Positions 48,836-61,880 of a stretch of DNA of 64,000 bases are shown here, piece after piece (the stretch's first letter is position 1; each line of letters opens with the position of its first letter). The stretch lies in NCBI GenBank assembly GCA_014338405.1, contig JTDE01000034.1, positions 469,629 through 533,628 on the forward strand. The letters are read 5' to 3'. The DNA is from Paragonimus skrjabini miyazakii (Eukaryota; Platyhelminthes; Trematoda; Plagiorchiida; Troglotrematidae). The position numbers and the translations under genes are program-made. The notes below the pieces were generated by a model, which saw only the letters and a program-made list of their open reading frames with translations, did not search any database and was not told the DNA's origin.

Positions 48836-51800
48836 CGAGTTCTCTTCTCAAATTCGTTACGAGAAAATTTTTTTGTTTTTATAAAGTGCATCGTACTCTC
48901 TCATATTTGCTGAACTTTTACATGCGTGCACTAGCAGAGGGACAACTCTCTCAGATTGAACAAACCTGTTTGATATTATTGTGACAGTCACAGTAAACAT
49001 CGTTCACATGACCTCTGGCGACTGTTGACCATTCACCTAGTCAAAATTTCTCACTCGCTTCTTACACGATCTTCACTCGATCATGCGACTCGTCACAATC
49101 TGGGGGATCGCAGTAAGCTGAGTGACAAATGCCAAAACAACTGATGATGAACATACTGATGAGTCACGATTTCATTGCGGGAAGTTGACCAGATAACATG
49201 CATTTTCTCACAGTGAAAGGTGATGGTACAATACCTGACAGATTGGACGGATTAAGTTGGTCTTCATTGGTCACACGGTCAATTGTTGAAACTGGACGGG
49301 CCTACCGTAGAAACAGTTACTTCAAGTAGGGAACTGCTGTCACCTTGTAAGTGAGCAAACAAATGAAGGTAATGCGTATGAACGAATGGGAAGAGTGAAC
49401 GGTTGATATGAATCTAAGGTCAAGTCGTTGATGAGGTGACCTTAGCAACATTATATCGTTTTATTCGGTCAGAACAAGTGGTTACTCACAGAATGTAGGT
49501 ATACAAAAGTGCCTCAGATGTGCGCTAGAGCAATGCAGTTTACAAAGAATTTGTCAGTCGGATGCGTGTGGGTTGTATAGTGCACACCGCGTCCAAGAGT
49601 ATATACGAATTCTTGTATATTGGATTGGTTACTCGTCACTGTTCTGACTTTAGTATCCATGTCACTTACTGGAAGTTTGAAACAGTGCTGACGTCATTTT
49701 TGTGAAACTAAAGATCATTGACCTTACGCTTTAGATGCCAGGTGATAAGCTGAACATATTCAGGAGTCGCAATTCTTAATGTTTCATATATAAATGCAGA
49801 GGTGTGTATATAGTCCCCCCCGGAATGTGTCTTGCGGACCACTACCCAAATGATCTTATCCAAGTCGAGGTCCTATACGGATTTATCGTCAGACCGGTCA
49901 CCGTTTTAACCCCGACTCTCACGTTGTGGCTGAATTTTCATCTGTTCATATAGTTTTATGGCCATTTTGTAACAGAAATCTGCGTCATATCATACTTGTC
50001 TTACTCTGATTGTTGTTAGTCTAACAAGCTAGGCCGTGGCACATTGTCTCTTTCTCTGGTGGTAACTGCGATATAGTGTGCAGATAACGCACTGTTGGAA
50101 GGAACAGATGCGGTGTGTTGATTGATGAGATAAGCGACCTTCTCAGCATAACCTAAGTGGAACAAGAGTTGATGGAACAGACACACAATTCCAGCGTTTA
50201 GACATGAAGCACGTTTGAGTCTGTTTGAATGCGGGTGCGTAAGTGATGTACAGCCAACAGTCAGTCATCAGTTCGATGGTCTGTAGAAGCCCCCTGCGTC
50301 AGGAGTGAAACGTTACCAATAGAACAGGTTGCCGATTGCTCACAAGTTTTTCTGAAATTGCGGAACAAAACAGCCTGTGAATAAAACCACCTTTTCAAAT
50401 TTGCTTCATTGATCACTGACTAGCTAGTTGTGTATCTAACTAAGTAGCTTGTCCATTGTGTGTTCTTAACCATTCTTTTAATCATCCATCCAAACTGAGT
50501 AGAACAATGGATTTAATCATTGCTGACTAAGTTACTCCATTTATTTTCTTCTGTTAACATGGATCAATAGGGAAAGTCTTCCTGAGTCGAACCAATTTAG
50601 ATACAGTGTTTCCCTAGGAGCATTGCCTCATGAGAGAACACAGTCGTTTGGGGGGCAATTTTTTTAGGTAATAGGTTTTGTTGCACTAGGTACCTTTGAA
50701 GAAACACATCTACAAGAACCATGAACGAAAAACACTTGGGGTAATGATATGAGCTCGACTCCCTCTCACGGGAAGAGACAATCTTGCTGCAGCATACTCA
50801 GCATGTGCATGCAATAACAGTGGTACACACCATTAAGATACGTAAACCCGTTTCTGGAAAACCGTTACACCCTGCTCTGATAAACTAAAGTCTGATTTAC
50901 CGTATACATCGAAATTCAATTTCCTGGCTAACACTCTCACATATACAGGGTTTGTTGTGTATTTGATTCATAAAATTTCTACACTCAAACCCGAACAGTC
51001 AACATCGGCAATCGCCTATCTATCTTATGAACATTGTTCTATGTGGGGGCGACTAGGAGGATTGCTGTTTTTATATAATCAATTTGGATGGACAGATGAT
51101 TGTCAAGTGTGTGCTTCCAAGTTTGTGTGTATGTGTGGACGATTTTGTTTTTGAAACGTTTTACGATTCTAAGGTCGGACTTTTGAGCGATGAAACGGAT
51201 GTTCAGTTGGTTCTATCCAGATCCACAATATGAATTTCGTGGTTGACTACAATATGGATTGTGTAGATCTATTGATTTGTAACTGTCATGCGATACATTT
51301 AGTTTACGACAGTCGCTGACCCACATTTTCAATAGGTTTTCATTTGTAATGCCCATCAGATATGTTATTAACCTAACGTTCGTGTTTCGTACTTTGACTA
51401 TTCAACCCCTATTCTCATCGTTCTCATTTTGGGTTCCATCGATTGTTCGCTGCTCCGTCGCAGCTTTGTTGGAGGTCAGACAAATCGTAAAAATGTATAC
51501 CGCCCAGTTTAGTCTGTACTTGCGTACAACAGAACGGTGATTGCTGTAGGGTCATGTCCCCCAGACAACCTGAGACGCATGTACTCATGCCAATTCACCA
51601 AGTGGGATTCGGTTGAATATACCCGAATCCGCCCTGATTCGTGCGGTCAATATTTCGTTTTTTGCGATAATCCCACTTCGTTGTGGGTAGTTTAGTCCTG
51701 AAACTCAACACAGTTGAACGGAACTTATCCAAGGAAAGTGAGGTGATGAGACTAGAACACCTACGGGTCCCAGCAAATAGGTTGTCTATATTTTACCGGC

Positions 51801-54800
51801 AGTTGTTCTAAACAAACACAACACGAAAGAGTTATTCGAAAACTGAATTACAGAATACCACCTCCAATAACTGAATTGAACATTTACTGTACTCTTCGGT
51901 TAAGTTACGGCGTTACATGGCACTCTCTGCCCAACTATCCCATCAACGTAGGCATTACTCACTACCCGGTTGACTTCATCTGATATCATAGGTTTAGGGC
52001 GTGTCTACGTTACTTGACACTAGACGGGGTACGCAACAAGCAGATGGTGTTTGTGGAAAAAAAAATTCCAATTCACAGGCCTTTAAATTAAATGGTGTTA
52101 TGTGGTTTCCTGCCTAAACGTTATTGGTATGTGTATCGGTTTTTCTTTCTGTGTACAAAAATTACGGTCCCTGAAATCTGACTCGTTCACCTGCGCGCAC
52201 GCACACACATACGCACGCACACCCCATAACACATGTTTGCACAGACCAAAAGAACGCGCATACTCGCTTCGATTGACTTTTTGGTTCCTTTTGTTCTGGC
52301 GCTCGTGTATGTGGGAGTGAAGTCACGGTATCACGCAGCAGATAGCAATTGTGTGATTACGGAGACCGAGTCTATTTTTTATCCGTCTGATTGTGATTGT
52401 ACGGCAGGTGTAATGTAAAGATGAGCTTTCGTATGGATAAATGCACACGCTATTGTCGAAACAAAAATTCAAGATAGCATACGACAAAATCTGACTCTTT
52501 CTGTAACCTTCACTTGTGATAAAACGATATTGAACAGACTATGGCTGAGAACAATTGCAAGTTTCAGGTAAAAACTACTGGGGTTTTTCGGTGAAGTTTG
52601 GTTCCCTAGGTTCATATTTCTGTATAGGAGAGAGTAAGTTTTTCGTCTATGTATTCTTCTTTCCGTGTTGATCGGGGAATAAGTTGCGTTGGACGGTTTG
52701 TAAGTATGAAGAAAAGGTGAATTGGAGTGATCAAATAGAAGTTAAGAACTCCTAACGGATTTAGGTTTAACCACTGGGTTTCCGAATGTGTTCTATCATG
52801 TGTAGCTTCTTACAACAGAGGGGTTCTGTCTGAGTGGCGGCTTGCCTATTCTATACTCTGATTCCAGATGTTCATTCTTGGTTAGCGAGAGATCTGCTAA
52901 TGAATGACCTCGTGTGTGTGGATGTTTGGGTAAATGAGAATTTGGTTTTCTCTACGGTGCCTGCAATGCGTTAAAAGCTGACCTAGTTTTACATGCCTTC
53001 CTGGCTAGGAGACTTTCCTGGTATCTATAGCTCATCGAGTGACTAGTGTTGTATGACAGGCAGCTTCGTTGTGAGTAGTATACTGCTCACACGTAGTATG
53101 TTACCCACATGCAACGTTCAGGAACAAAAGGGCAAGCTGCGATTGCCAGGAAGACGGAGGACAAAGAGAGACTATCAAAATAGTGTGTACGCGCTCGGCA
53201 GAAGTTCCACCAAGGCGAATGACAATGATGGATGTGAATGCATATCTAACCTGCAAATGAGTGTACGCGTTTGTGGTTTGATTTTTGACATGACCTATAC
53301 TGGCGTTTGTGCAATAAACGAATCCTCAGGCCAAGCGTCTTTTGCGGTCACAACACTAGTAGCTGAACACCCAATAAATGCCAGATCTCTTCTAATGTAA
53401 GCGCTTCTAACCTGTCTTTTCTAATGTATGACTGGATTATGGAGCTGGATTTTGTGAGAAAGGCTTCATAGTGAAAGGTTCTGTACACATTTCTAGAGAA
53501 GTTTATCGTACACCATTTACTACCGCCACTTTTCTGTACTATTTTCGATCCACGTCCCCCGGTCAGTGTCCAAAACGTAATCAGCTAACATGATCAGTGC
53601 GAAACTCCTCTCTTGCTTTCACAGAATTTACGTTGATGAAAATAGCCGTGAATTTCACATAATTTATAGGGTTGGAACACTGCCAGTCTTCGCGCTCCAC
53701 ATTATGTCTTTCTATAACACGGAAAATTGATTCAGGTCCTTGACTTGGATAAAAAAATAGTTGATAAATCTGATAAACTTATGTTCCTACTGTCGCTGTT
53801 CGTGGTATCTAGTTCTGAGTAGACAAGCACGTTCAGAAAATGCCCCCCTTTTGTATCTGAGTATAGCGAAGCGGTAGTTTGTGAGTATTGTTCGAATTAA
53901 TTCAGACGGAAGAATGTATACTCATGTTTTGTCCCTTTTTATAACTGAGTGATGGGTCCCTGTGCGCCTCATACAATTGGCTTAGTCCAACATGCTGAAC
54001 GTACATCAGGATTAACTACGCAAACTCATCATCACCGTAGACAGCAATACGTCAGTGGTTCGCACTGATGCTTAACTGCCACACAACCACGAAGAAGGAA
54101 ATACAAACCCTGTATAGGAAGAGAGAAGAAAAAAAGGAAAAGGGAAGGAACTTAACCACTAAAAATAGCTACGTCTATATTCGAACATAGAACATCAATG
54201 CGCCTACACCTTGCAAACAAACAACCGAGCTATAAGTAAAAGCAAGGCGTCATCAGCAAGACTACTTCCTTACGGCTTTCACTGTCCCGCGTCATTAAGT
54301 GCACTCACTTCACAGACAACTCGGTCAAACAACGACAACATTCACGTCACTGTGCTCGGTTAGCCGCCATCTCACCTAACGTCCCAGCCACCGACAACGC
54401 AAACTTCTGATCACATGTTTGCAAGTTTCAGCTCTGTCTACGCTTGAGCACCACAACAGTATCTATCCTACATTTGATCTAGCATACTTTGCATCAGCAA
54501 ATATTTCACGGTGTAAAATTGATAAACTAACCTAACTTCATCTACAACTTTTTAACTGTAGAAATGGATTATCCAACTTAAACTTTCAGGTTCCCCTTGT
54601 TCACCATGTAAACGTAGGAAGTGAACAGAGTTCGGGCGGTTGCCCATTTTCTTTTGCCTCATTACTGACGTGTCCAAAGCGGATACCTACAGTAACATAC
54701 CGTGAGTCAGTAGATTGATCATCTGCGAGAAGTGAGTGGTTTTTGTGCTCATAAGACCGATTGGTATCGTCGGATTAGGATATACACTGCCCAAATTGTG

Positions 54801-54984
54801 CCTCCCACTTTCTAGAGAATTCCCACTGAACCACAAGAAGGAAGAATACGATTAACAATTGTTTTCTCATAATTCCTCATCAACTCATTCCAGTTGTATA
54901 CATTTTGTGGCAATATTATAATGTGTCCCAGTGACCAATGTCACTTGTCACAGTAAACTAACTTGCGAATCACAAATGTTGATT

Positions 54985-55080
54985 TCATGTCGAATATCAC
55001 TCACATTTGATTGCAGCCTTTGCATTCAGATAGATTCTCCAGCCAGCCTCTTTCGAAAATAATGTAGCCAAAAGGCGTCC
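54985..55080 (-). mobile_element. Hammerhead-element 3' tail
   Basis: The minus-oriented 3' tail of the hammerhead element (ATCACTCACATTTGATTGCAG through TCTTTCGAAAATAA). The similarity stops where the ribozyme should begin, and a GC-rich cassette follows. Confidence 0.7.
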
Positions 55081-55099
55081 AGTAAAACACAATCTTCAT

Positions 55100-55560
55100 T
55101 GCCCAACCCGCTAGTTACCATGCCACACGAGCGCTCGCGATTTTGAATCACAATTCCAGTCCACAACACCCCCCGGTTTCCGCTCGCACGTCGTGTGCAC
55201 TTCTACCCGGGGGTTTTCTGCCTGCTATCCCTCGTCCGTTTATCCGATTTCGTTGAGAGATGGCTTGTCCGATCGCTCGTGCTGTCCTCCGTCTATCTAC
55301 TGTAGGCTTTGAACGTACTATACAGCCGTGTCGAGATACTCCTGAGTGTTGGAATAATCACGCCTTCAATTTGGTCATCCATCCTATTTCGGCTGCCACG
55401 TCTCGCCCGTTGGTCCGATCCGGTCGAGCGATGACTCATCCGGTCGCCCACGCCGTTCTCCATCCGCTCACCGTGGGTTTTTGAACGCACCTCCCCCCTG
55501 CGTTGGGGGTATCCCGCTGAGAGTTGGAATGCTCGCACTTCCTGCCTGACAGTCCCCCAC
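55100..55560. repeat. GC-rich repeated cassette (R2), copy 1
   Basis: This is a locally GC-rich segment. Its first 170 bases align with 63803-64000. Internally, about 55215-55320 and 55380-55490 are diverged direct copies of each other (shared TCGTCCGT/TCGCCCGT, TCCGAT, CGATGACTCATCCG-type strings and TTTGAACG), giving a tandem unit of about 165 bp. The 74-codon frame at 55260-55484 follows this repetition and is probably not a gene. It lies between a hammerhead-element tail and a hammerhead remnant. Confidence 0.6.
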
Positions 55561-55565
55561 AATAA

Positions 55566-55606
55566 GCAGTAGACTCGAGTTTCGCTCATGTTAGACCTCG
55601 AACAGC
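55566..55606 (-). ncRNA. Hammerhead ribozyme remnant next to R2
   Basis: On the minus strand it keeps GCGAAAC, CTCGAG, the UC cleavage site and one stem I half (CTACTGC). The CTGACGA box and the 5' half of stem II are lost. Predicted inactive. Confidence 0.55.
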
Positions 55607-57196
55607 GTAACGATCAGTGTGTTATCGATACACGAAATCCACGAACGAGTGATAAAGCGACGAAATAACAGGTGGTACGTTTGGGTATGCGTGATGTCTA
55701 TGAGCATCCCTACTCATTCAAACAAATGTTTTTTCGTATACAAAAGTTTATAACAAAAAAGGAGCAAATACTAATCGACAATTAAAAAAGGGCCAATAAT
55801 AAATGAGTAAGTTTGTGGCAGATGAAGGCTTAATTTTAGCACGTTGATGATCATGATTCACTGGAGTGATAAGTGATCACACTGATTCTGTCTTTTAGTT
55901 TCAACAAGTGCATAGGCATGAACGCACTCCTTCGAAAAACAGTAGAATAGTTGGTAGTACCAGTCAGTGTTATATCTTTTGTGTCTGTTTGAATTCTAAC
56001 ACAAAAACTTCCTCAAATCCAGTGAGCCAGTCTGACTTCAGTTCCTCCTTTAACCTGATTTCGAAAATCACTGTGGCTGAGACGTAAACTAATAAAATAT
56101 GCTGGAAATGTCGTGTTATGCTTTTAACTTTTTGGGCTGTGGCGATCAAACATTAAAATAAGCCTTCTAGACAAAATAAGTGAAATGAAAACAAAATAAG
56201 AGTTCATATTGTGTATAACTCTTGTCGAAGATTATCAGAGCTTATCAACTATTCCACATTACTGTAGTTCGTGAAAACTTCCAACCTTCGATACCAGATA
56301 GTTTGCCATCCCAATCTGTCTCTCAATACAATGCACTGAAAGGATGACTTATGCAGTCCGCTTCAGTCGCTTCTGTGCATGATTGACATTGAGACACAGT
56401 GCATCTCACATGATGAATTATTCTGCAACTTTACGTCTAACTATCATACTGACATGCGAAGAAGCGTTATCCCGTACTACTTGCGGAAAGTCGAAATTCA
56501 CAGTTTCGCAGATGCATAACAAAGTAGCTGTCCGGATGGAACGAAGTGAGCAATGTCAATAGGGGTTGCCTGTCATATCCTGATGAGATGGTCCATTTCT
56601 TTGGCGAGCAGAATAAATGTATGAATGAGAGTGCGTAACTGGCGCTTCTTTTAGAGTGATTGGTCTCGCGCTGTAGGCGGACTGTGACGTTCCTTGTTTT
56701 TGACATGTTGACACGGATCGTTGGGTGGGGCCAACTCACTGGGAGCTTCACACTTATCGAAACATCTGATCATTTGAACTGCTTCTTCGAGCAGGACTTA
56801 CGCAGTACCGTTTTGAGCTGTCAGAACGATCAACATCGTTGGAAACAACTTATTTTGTTCGACTGTCAAACCAGTTCACCGTGAAAATAATTCAGGTTGT
56901 GAGTGGAATGCGCAAACAGTAATAATCAATTGGGTATCATAATGTATCAGCTTCATGCCGGAATAAAAGCGATGTGTGTTAAGTGGACAGTAATTCTAGA
57001 ACGGGACTAAGGTGCATTTACCAAGTGACTCATCAACAACGATACACTGAGCCAGAGAGGCGTGCATAGTGTGGACAGAGAAGGTTGTGTACATACAAAT
57101 AGACGCTAAAACACTACAGAATTTATGCCAGATTTGCTTTGCCGTTTCCGTAGATTCTAACGCACTTTGTACGCATTCCTCTTTTGCCATTTTTAG

Positions 57197-57884
57197 CCTG
57201 ATGACCGTTGCTTGCCTGGCTCCGCTCGTAGCAGCCCCCTTCCACGGACCGTGTTCGGTCAACCTAGCCCAGGTGCCAGCTCCTCACCCCTGACCACCAA
57301 TTGCATTCGTCCATTGTCCGTACTTACGGATTTTTCCTCTTCCTCGGCTTCCGTCGCCTCCTGTTCTTCGATCAATCGCAGTCACTTGGATGTGGACAAC
57401 CAACAATCCCAACCTCCACTGCCAACCGTCGCTTGTGCTGGATCATACACTCATTATTTGGGTAACCTGACCAGTCGAGCTGCTGCTCTATCCCCTATCC
57501 CGGTGGGTAAGGCTTCTCACAAAGGCCCCGATCTACAAATGGATGATACTCGATCGGGAATTACACCTCCTGCGGAACGTAGAACACGATCTCCATTCTA
57601 CAAAGCCCGAAAATCCTGTCGTCCCTATGCCGGCCACACATCACCCTGTTCAGTAGTGTGCTCCTCCAAAGAAGATCAGCCTCAGCCGACTCCGGTGACT
57701 CCACTGTGTTCTGTTGCTTGCAGTACACCGGCAACACAACCCGTCAATCAACGATGTACGGTCGGGGTGAATACAGTTTTCGACAGATGCAAAGGCACAA
57801 TTACGGAACCGGATATGCTAGGTCCATGTGAACCGGGAACGACAATCTGTTTGAATGGTATTGTTTGGCTAGAGACAACCACGG
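57197..57884 (+). CDS. Conserved coding exon of a ZNF608/ZNF609 (scribbler/brakeless) homologue
   Basis: The exon runs from a strong acceptor (pyrimidine tract then AG at 57195-57196) to a GTGAGT donor at 57885. It is 688 bases, entering in phase 0 and leaving in phase 1. It encodes about 229 residues: a Ser/Pro-rich low-complexity part, then near the end a block with TVGVNTVFDRC (about 57757-57790), EPDMLGPCEPGT (57806-57841) and LNGIVWLETTTG. In ZNF608/609 and Drosophila scribbler this block (VGVNT, EP.CLGPCEPGT, L.GIVW.ET..G) leads into the VNVTWR.KTYVGTLLD segment, which must lie on the next exon and is not found here. The family consists of nuclear C2H2-containing regulators; brakeless acts as a corepressor in flies, and ZNF609 associates with NIPBL and Integrator. 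Reading past the donor stops at 57895. Confidence 0.87.
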
Positions 57885-60800
57885 GTGAGTGCTAAAATTT
57901 GCTACATCTTGACGATCCTATCCGTTTTCGTGACTGTGATAAGTTAACCACTAAGCGACCTGGAAGTTGAAGGAACTAGCAGAGAGCCCAGTGAATAGGC
58001 TTGAATCATTTTACAGTCAAACAATACTAGCGTGAACGAATTAGGCATACATAAACATATGATAATAAGAAACGGGTGCAATGATATATGTAAAGAAGCG
58101 GTTTACTTTCACCACAGCGGCCAACTTATATGTAGGGGAAGCTCAGTGTAGGCTCTTGGGCAAAAGACGAATACCACGATTCCTAGAGCTCAAACAACAC
58201 AGACCACACATGCACGTTGTATGCACACTCAAGGACAAAACAGATGTTCACGATCAATTACAATCAATTAATCGGTTCGGACCCGGCGTAGAAAAAGTCA
58301 CAGCCCACACTGTCCATTTGCTGCACTTTTGCATACGTTCTATCACTTCATGCCATCTATCACCTGGGTGACCTTTACAGAATTCCGTTCATCTTTCGAT
58401 TAATCGATTTACACACGAAACCATCGCATCTGTCGCTGTTTTGTCTGACTCGACACCATATCTCGAGTATCATGCAATGTTGGGCACAAATGAATACCGC
58501 AATTAGTATAGATCTTCCGGGCATAGAATTAACAGAGACTAAAGTCAACCTAGACCAACAGGAACTCAAAGTGCCGTACACAGAGACGCATTATTGATTT
58601 CTTTTCTGCGCCACTTGTGACATCGTGTGTAACCCCAGATAAGCGACGTCCTTATGGTCTTATTTGGGAAACCCTTGACATCACGACGGGAGCAGTGCAC
58701 TGTGTTGTAGTGTTCTGTGACAAGGCCATCGTAACTTATCAGCTCGAGTTTACTGGATGGTAAACACAATACAGGTTGGCTTGTCTGTGTACTCCGCGAT
58801 TTAAGCAGATCCTTTCGCGTGTTACGCCTGGTACCAAGAGTGGCCTTGCCCGAAACTGTTTACTTACTGATACGAGGTGTGGTGATCTGAAAGCGGACGG
58901 ACTTGTTGAACAGTTTGCGTTTAGCTTTGACAAACATACCCGTGTCTCTATCTCCTTGTGCATGCGAGCGTGTGCAGCCATCCTTTTAAGAAAGTCTGTC
59001 AACATTAGAACCCGTTCCGTTTGTCAGGAGTTTTATCATTTTACGATTTCCTTGTGTAATAATGGACTTGTTTTCACATACAAACATGTCTTCTGGAAGT
59101 TTTAGTGTCAATAAAATACATCTTGTTTGCACTCAACGTGAGGTCGAATAAGACAGTTGTTGGTTCAGAAAAGTATCTGACACAATGGTCTGTCAGTATT
59201 TGAGAAACTCATCAGTTCCTCAGGCTGATGTGTTTTTCCCATGCTTACACTACGTAGTAGTTGAGCTTCGATTGATTTTGCCTATTTGTGTTGAGCCTGG
59301 GAGTTGTACCAGTGTAGCAGAACCATGCTATGGCTTCTCGCAATGTGCCTTTCGACCGAATAGTTATTGTCTCATGTGATATTAAGTTTGCATTCACTTT
59401 GGTCCTCAAGACTTATTTACTTCCTGTTCGTATACGCATCCTTTTGGGTAACAGCGACTCATGATCCTGATATTTTGGCTGCTTGAGAAGGATAAAGCTC
59501 TTTCTTTTCTCTTGGTTGTATCATAGCATTTTGACATCTTGCCCAATCAATGAGGACAAAAACGTGTGCGACGTGTCTACTAATTTGGTCTGAAACTGAC
59601 TGGCGTTGTTACTTGGTGTGAAATATGAGCTTTTAGACTGCCGACATACTTTGAGAGGTTTAAAAACGGAGGTCCATACACAGCTCTCTCATTTGGACAT
59701 TAGTGAGCGAAATATTTAGTAGCTTGTGAATACGTTTCGAAATGTCGATTAGGAAAACGGATAAGCCAGGTGATCGCTGCAAGGAAATCACATGATATCC
59801 AGCAATATTAGTGCTGGTTGCATGAATAACTTCTCCGGTGAAATTGTTGAACTCGATGAGACTAAGTACAACTCGTTAAAGATCACAGTGGAAACCATAT
59901 AGATCTTGATAAACTTGTTCGCCTATCCAACAAAGACGTTATTGTAGTCAGTGTGACAAAACCAGAAATAAACAGTGGTAACTTCCCCTTCCCAAGTAAA
60001 CCAATGGACTATTTGGAAAACGACCGAAATGAACACAGTGTTTGTATAATTCAGGTCGAACGTTTTTTTAAAGCCTGATCTATCTACCAATGAGCGTTGT
60101 AACAACGTACCTGGTCTTGGTGAAAGAAATGAATGATATATAGACTTAATCAGTGTTATTGTTATATTCATTTGTGTGCTTTTCATTGAAGTTGTCCTCC
60201 TAACGCTTTCAGATATCCCTTTGACGCTTTTCCATATCTCATTCCTTTATATGTTTAGAGCGACACCCTTGTGGCAACCTGAATTGACATCGAGGCACAG
60301 AAAATTAACGTCGGGGCATGAGAACATGTCACACAAACAACTTAAATTAAGAGAGATACATTGTCTATCCGATATGTTTGGGTTTCATAACAGAACTTAC
60401 AGGATTTATAGAGCTGTTGGAGGAAATTGAGAACATTTACGTACACTTGATTCTCTGTTGAACGGACGATACACAAATAATACAGTGGTCTCGAGAAGAT
60501 TGATTGAGAAAATAAGCCCATGTGAATTTGAAAAAGTCTGACAGGAGCTGGAAAGATAGTTGAGTAGCCAAAGCTAGACCCAGTCACTACTTGGAAAATG
60601 GAAACTTCCATTCAGTATTCATCGTACTAGTGATTAGAAGCAAACATAAAAGATCGAACGTACCTCCATTCTGTTAGAATGATTCTGGTCTTCAGACTAT
60701 ACTATAACTCGACTTGTTTGCATGCACCAACCTTGTTCCCATTGTTATCCACCACAGACTATGGTAGGGTTTTCAAGACTGGGCACACGCAGGCATTGTA

Positions 60801-61390
60801 GGGTTGTTGCCTGCAAGTCAGTCGGTTTGGTTGATGTCATAGCTTCGACGATTAATCTGTGATGATCTTTGTTAAGCAAAGCAGGCTTTCTCACAAATGG
60901 TGTGGTTGGTGGAGGATTCCCAAAGTAAGTCACCTCGGTTACATCTGTAATACGTGGATACTTGTCCGAGCTTAATTGATCCGTCTGAATACGGTATAGA
61001 ACAGAGTGCTGCGATCCACCCTTAACTGTCTGAACATTCTCGGTAAAGGAGATATCCATCTCAAGCTACGAATGACAAGCATGCATAAGTAACCCAAGAC
61101 GAGAGCGCATGAGTGAATTCTGTCGCACAAAACAGCTTTCAGAACAAAGCGTCCAGAGCAGCCTATAGTAAGCCACCTGGCTATCAACTTATCTTTCGTG
61201 ACTATGGATGCAGAACTCAGAGGTGGACCAACTCCCATGTTCATGGGTATTAGTATTCAGTCTATCGTCTTCAATAACGTATGCTGTGATGCATCAGTCG
61301 TATTAAGCGGTGACCAATTATTGTTGGCAAAGTCATTGTCCTTCGAGAGCTTTTTATTTCCGTCCACTGCACGGCAGGTTTTCATGCCAG
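57885..61390 (+). other. Following intron, nothing further recognised
   Basis: After the GTGAGT donor I searched for the next family block (VNVTWR...TYVGTLLD) and did not see it. A minus-strand frame at 60745-61059 has protein-like composition (for example TEVTYFGNPPPTTPFVRK) but no family I know. Other frames are short. The intron therefore continues to at least the window end. Confidence 0.5.
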
Positions 61391-61397
61391 CAATAAA

Positions 61398-61428
61398 ACC
61401 ACCACCATCACCACCATCACAACAACAG
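61398..61428 (+). repeat. (CCA/CAN)n microsatellite
   Basis: Interrupted CCA/CAT/CAA triplets, seen directly. Confidence 0.8.
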
Positions 61429-61431
61429 TAA

Positions 61432-61880
61432 TGAGTAGTAGGGGATTTTGATTTTCATATAGATTGAACATCATCCACAATTGATCGCAGATGTTGCATT
61501 TCCATAGACTACCAAGTCGGCCCCTTTCGAAAAGAAGCACTAGACTCGAGTTTCGCTCTCATTAGAGCTCGTCAGTAGTGCATATCATCGCCACTGCCGG
61601 GACTTGAACCACGGACATGCTGTTCATGAGGTAACCGTGTTTACCACTGCGCCATTGACCTCACGTTAGGCACAACCGAATTATCATATTAGAACGCTCA
61701 CCCACTTTCGCTTGTGAGTAATGGTCAGGTTGCCCGATCGCCTCGAGAGGAGACACAGTTACTGTCTGTTAACTCCAATCGATGACCCCTCGACTATGGC
61801 TTCTCTCCAAGTTGAAATCACAGAAATCATTGACTTATTGAGCGGTATTTGATTACTGATGAGTAGTAGGGGATTTTTGA
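61432..61880 (-). mobile_element. Hammerhead-ribozyme SINE-like element, best preserved copy
   Basis: On the minus strand the order is a 5' tip (near 61880), about 190 bases of 5' region, a tRNA-like promoter with a consensus A box (TGGCGCAGTGG, complement of 61644-61654) and B box (GGTTCAAGTCC, complement of 61600-61610), an intact hammerhead (61537-61581) and the 3' tail (to about 61462). Beyond the tail lies another copy of the tip sequence (61432-61462), a tail-to-head junction. The A and B boxes would allow RNA polymerase III transcription through the ribozyme. The layout is that of SM-alpha-type elements in schistosomes. Confidence 0.8.
61537..61581 (-). ncRNA. Type I hammerhead ribozyme, intact core
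   Basis: The complement gives GCACTA / CTGACGA / GCTCT-AATG-AGAGC / GAAA / CTCGAG / TC / TAGTGC. Stem I (6 bp) and stem II (5 bp with a 4-base loop) pair perfectly. All conserved core bases are present and cleavage is predicted after the C of TC. Stem III is only the palindrome CTCGAG, too short to be stable alone, which is typical of retroelement hammerheads thought to act as dimers in which two CTCGAG segments pair. Confidence 0.88.

Larger units (their letters stand above)
4208..57196 (+). other. Giant (about 53 kb) intron of the ZNF608/609 homologue
   Basis: It is bounded by a GTAAGT donor at 4208 and by a TTTTGCCATTTTTAG acceptor ending at 57196, both phase 0. Inside I find only repeats and degenerate retroelements, listed separately, and no further exon of this gene. 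Stretches with nothing recognisable are roughly 5.3-6.2, 8.5-11.7, 12.6-20.1, 24.3-27.3, 27.4-29.2, 31.0-33.1, 33.7-37.4, 37.6-42.3, 42.7-44.6 and 48.9-55.0 kb. These contain only short open frames without conserved motifs. Treating the interval as one intron is an inference; a transcript would settle it. Confidence 0.55.

Noticed and set aside
53053..53400. A 115-codon gene
   Set aside because: No recognisable domain or flanking splice signals; probably chance.
55260..55484. A small gene in the GC-rich region
   Set aside because: The frame is built from the tandem R2 unit and its partner copy at 63.8 kb does not preserve it.
57212..57895. A free-standing gene of 227 codons
   Set aside because: The first codon is TTG, the frame is open back to a strong acceptor at 57196, and the end runs past a GTGAGT donor. 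It is an internal exon, not a complete gene.
61590..61670. A functional tRNA gene
   Set aside because: A and B boxes are good, but the anticodon and acceptor stems do not pair and the sequence is part of a dispersed repeat.
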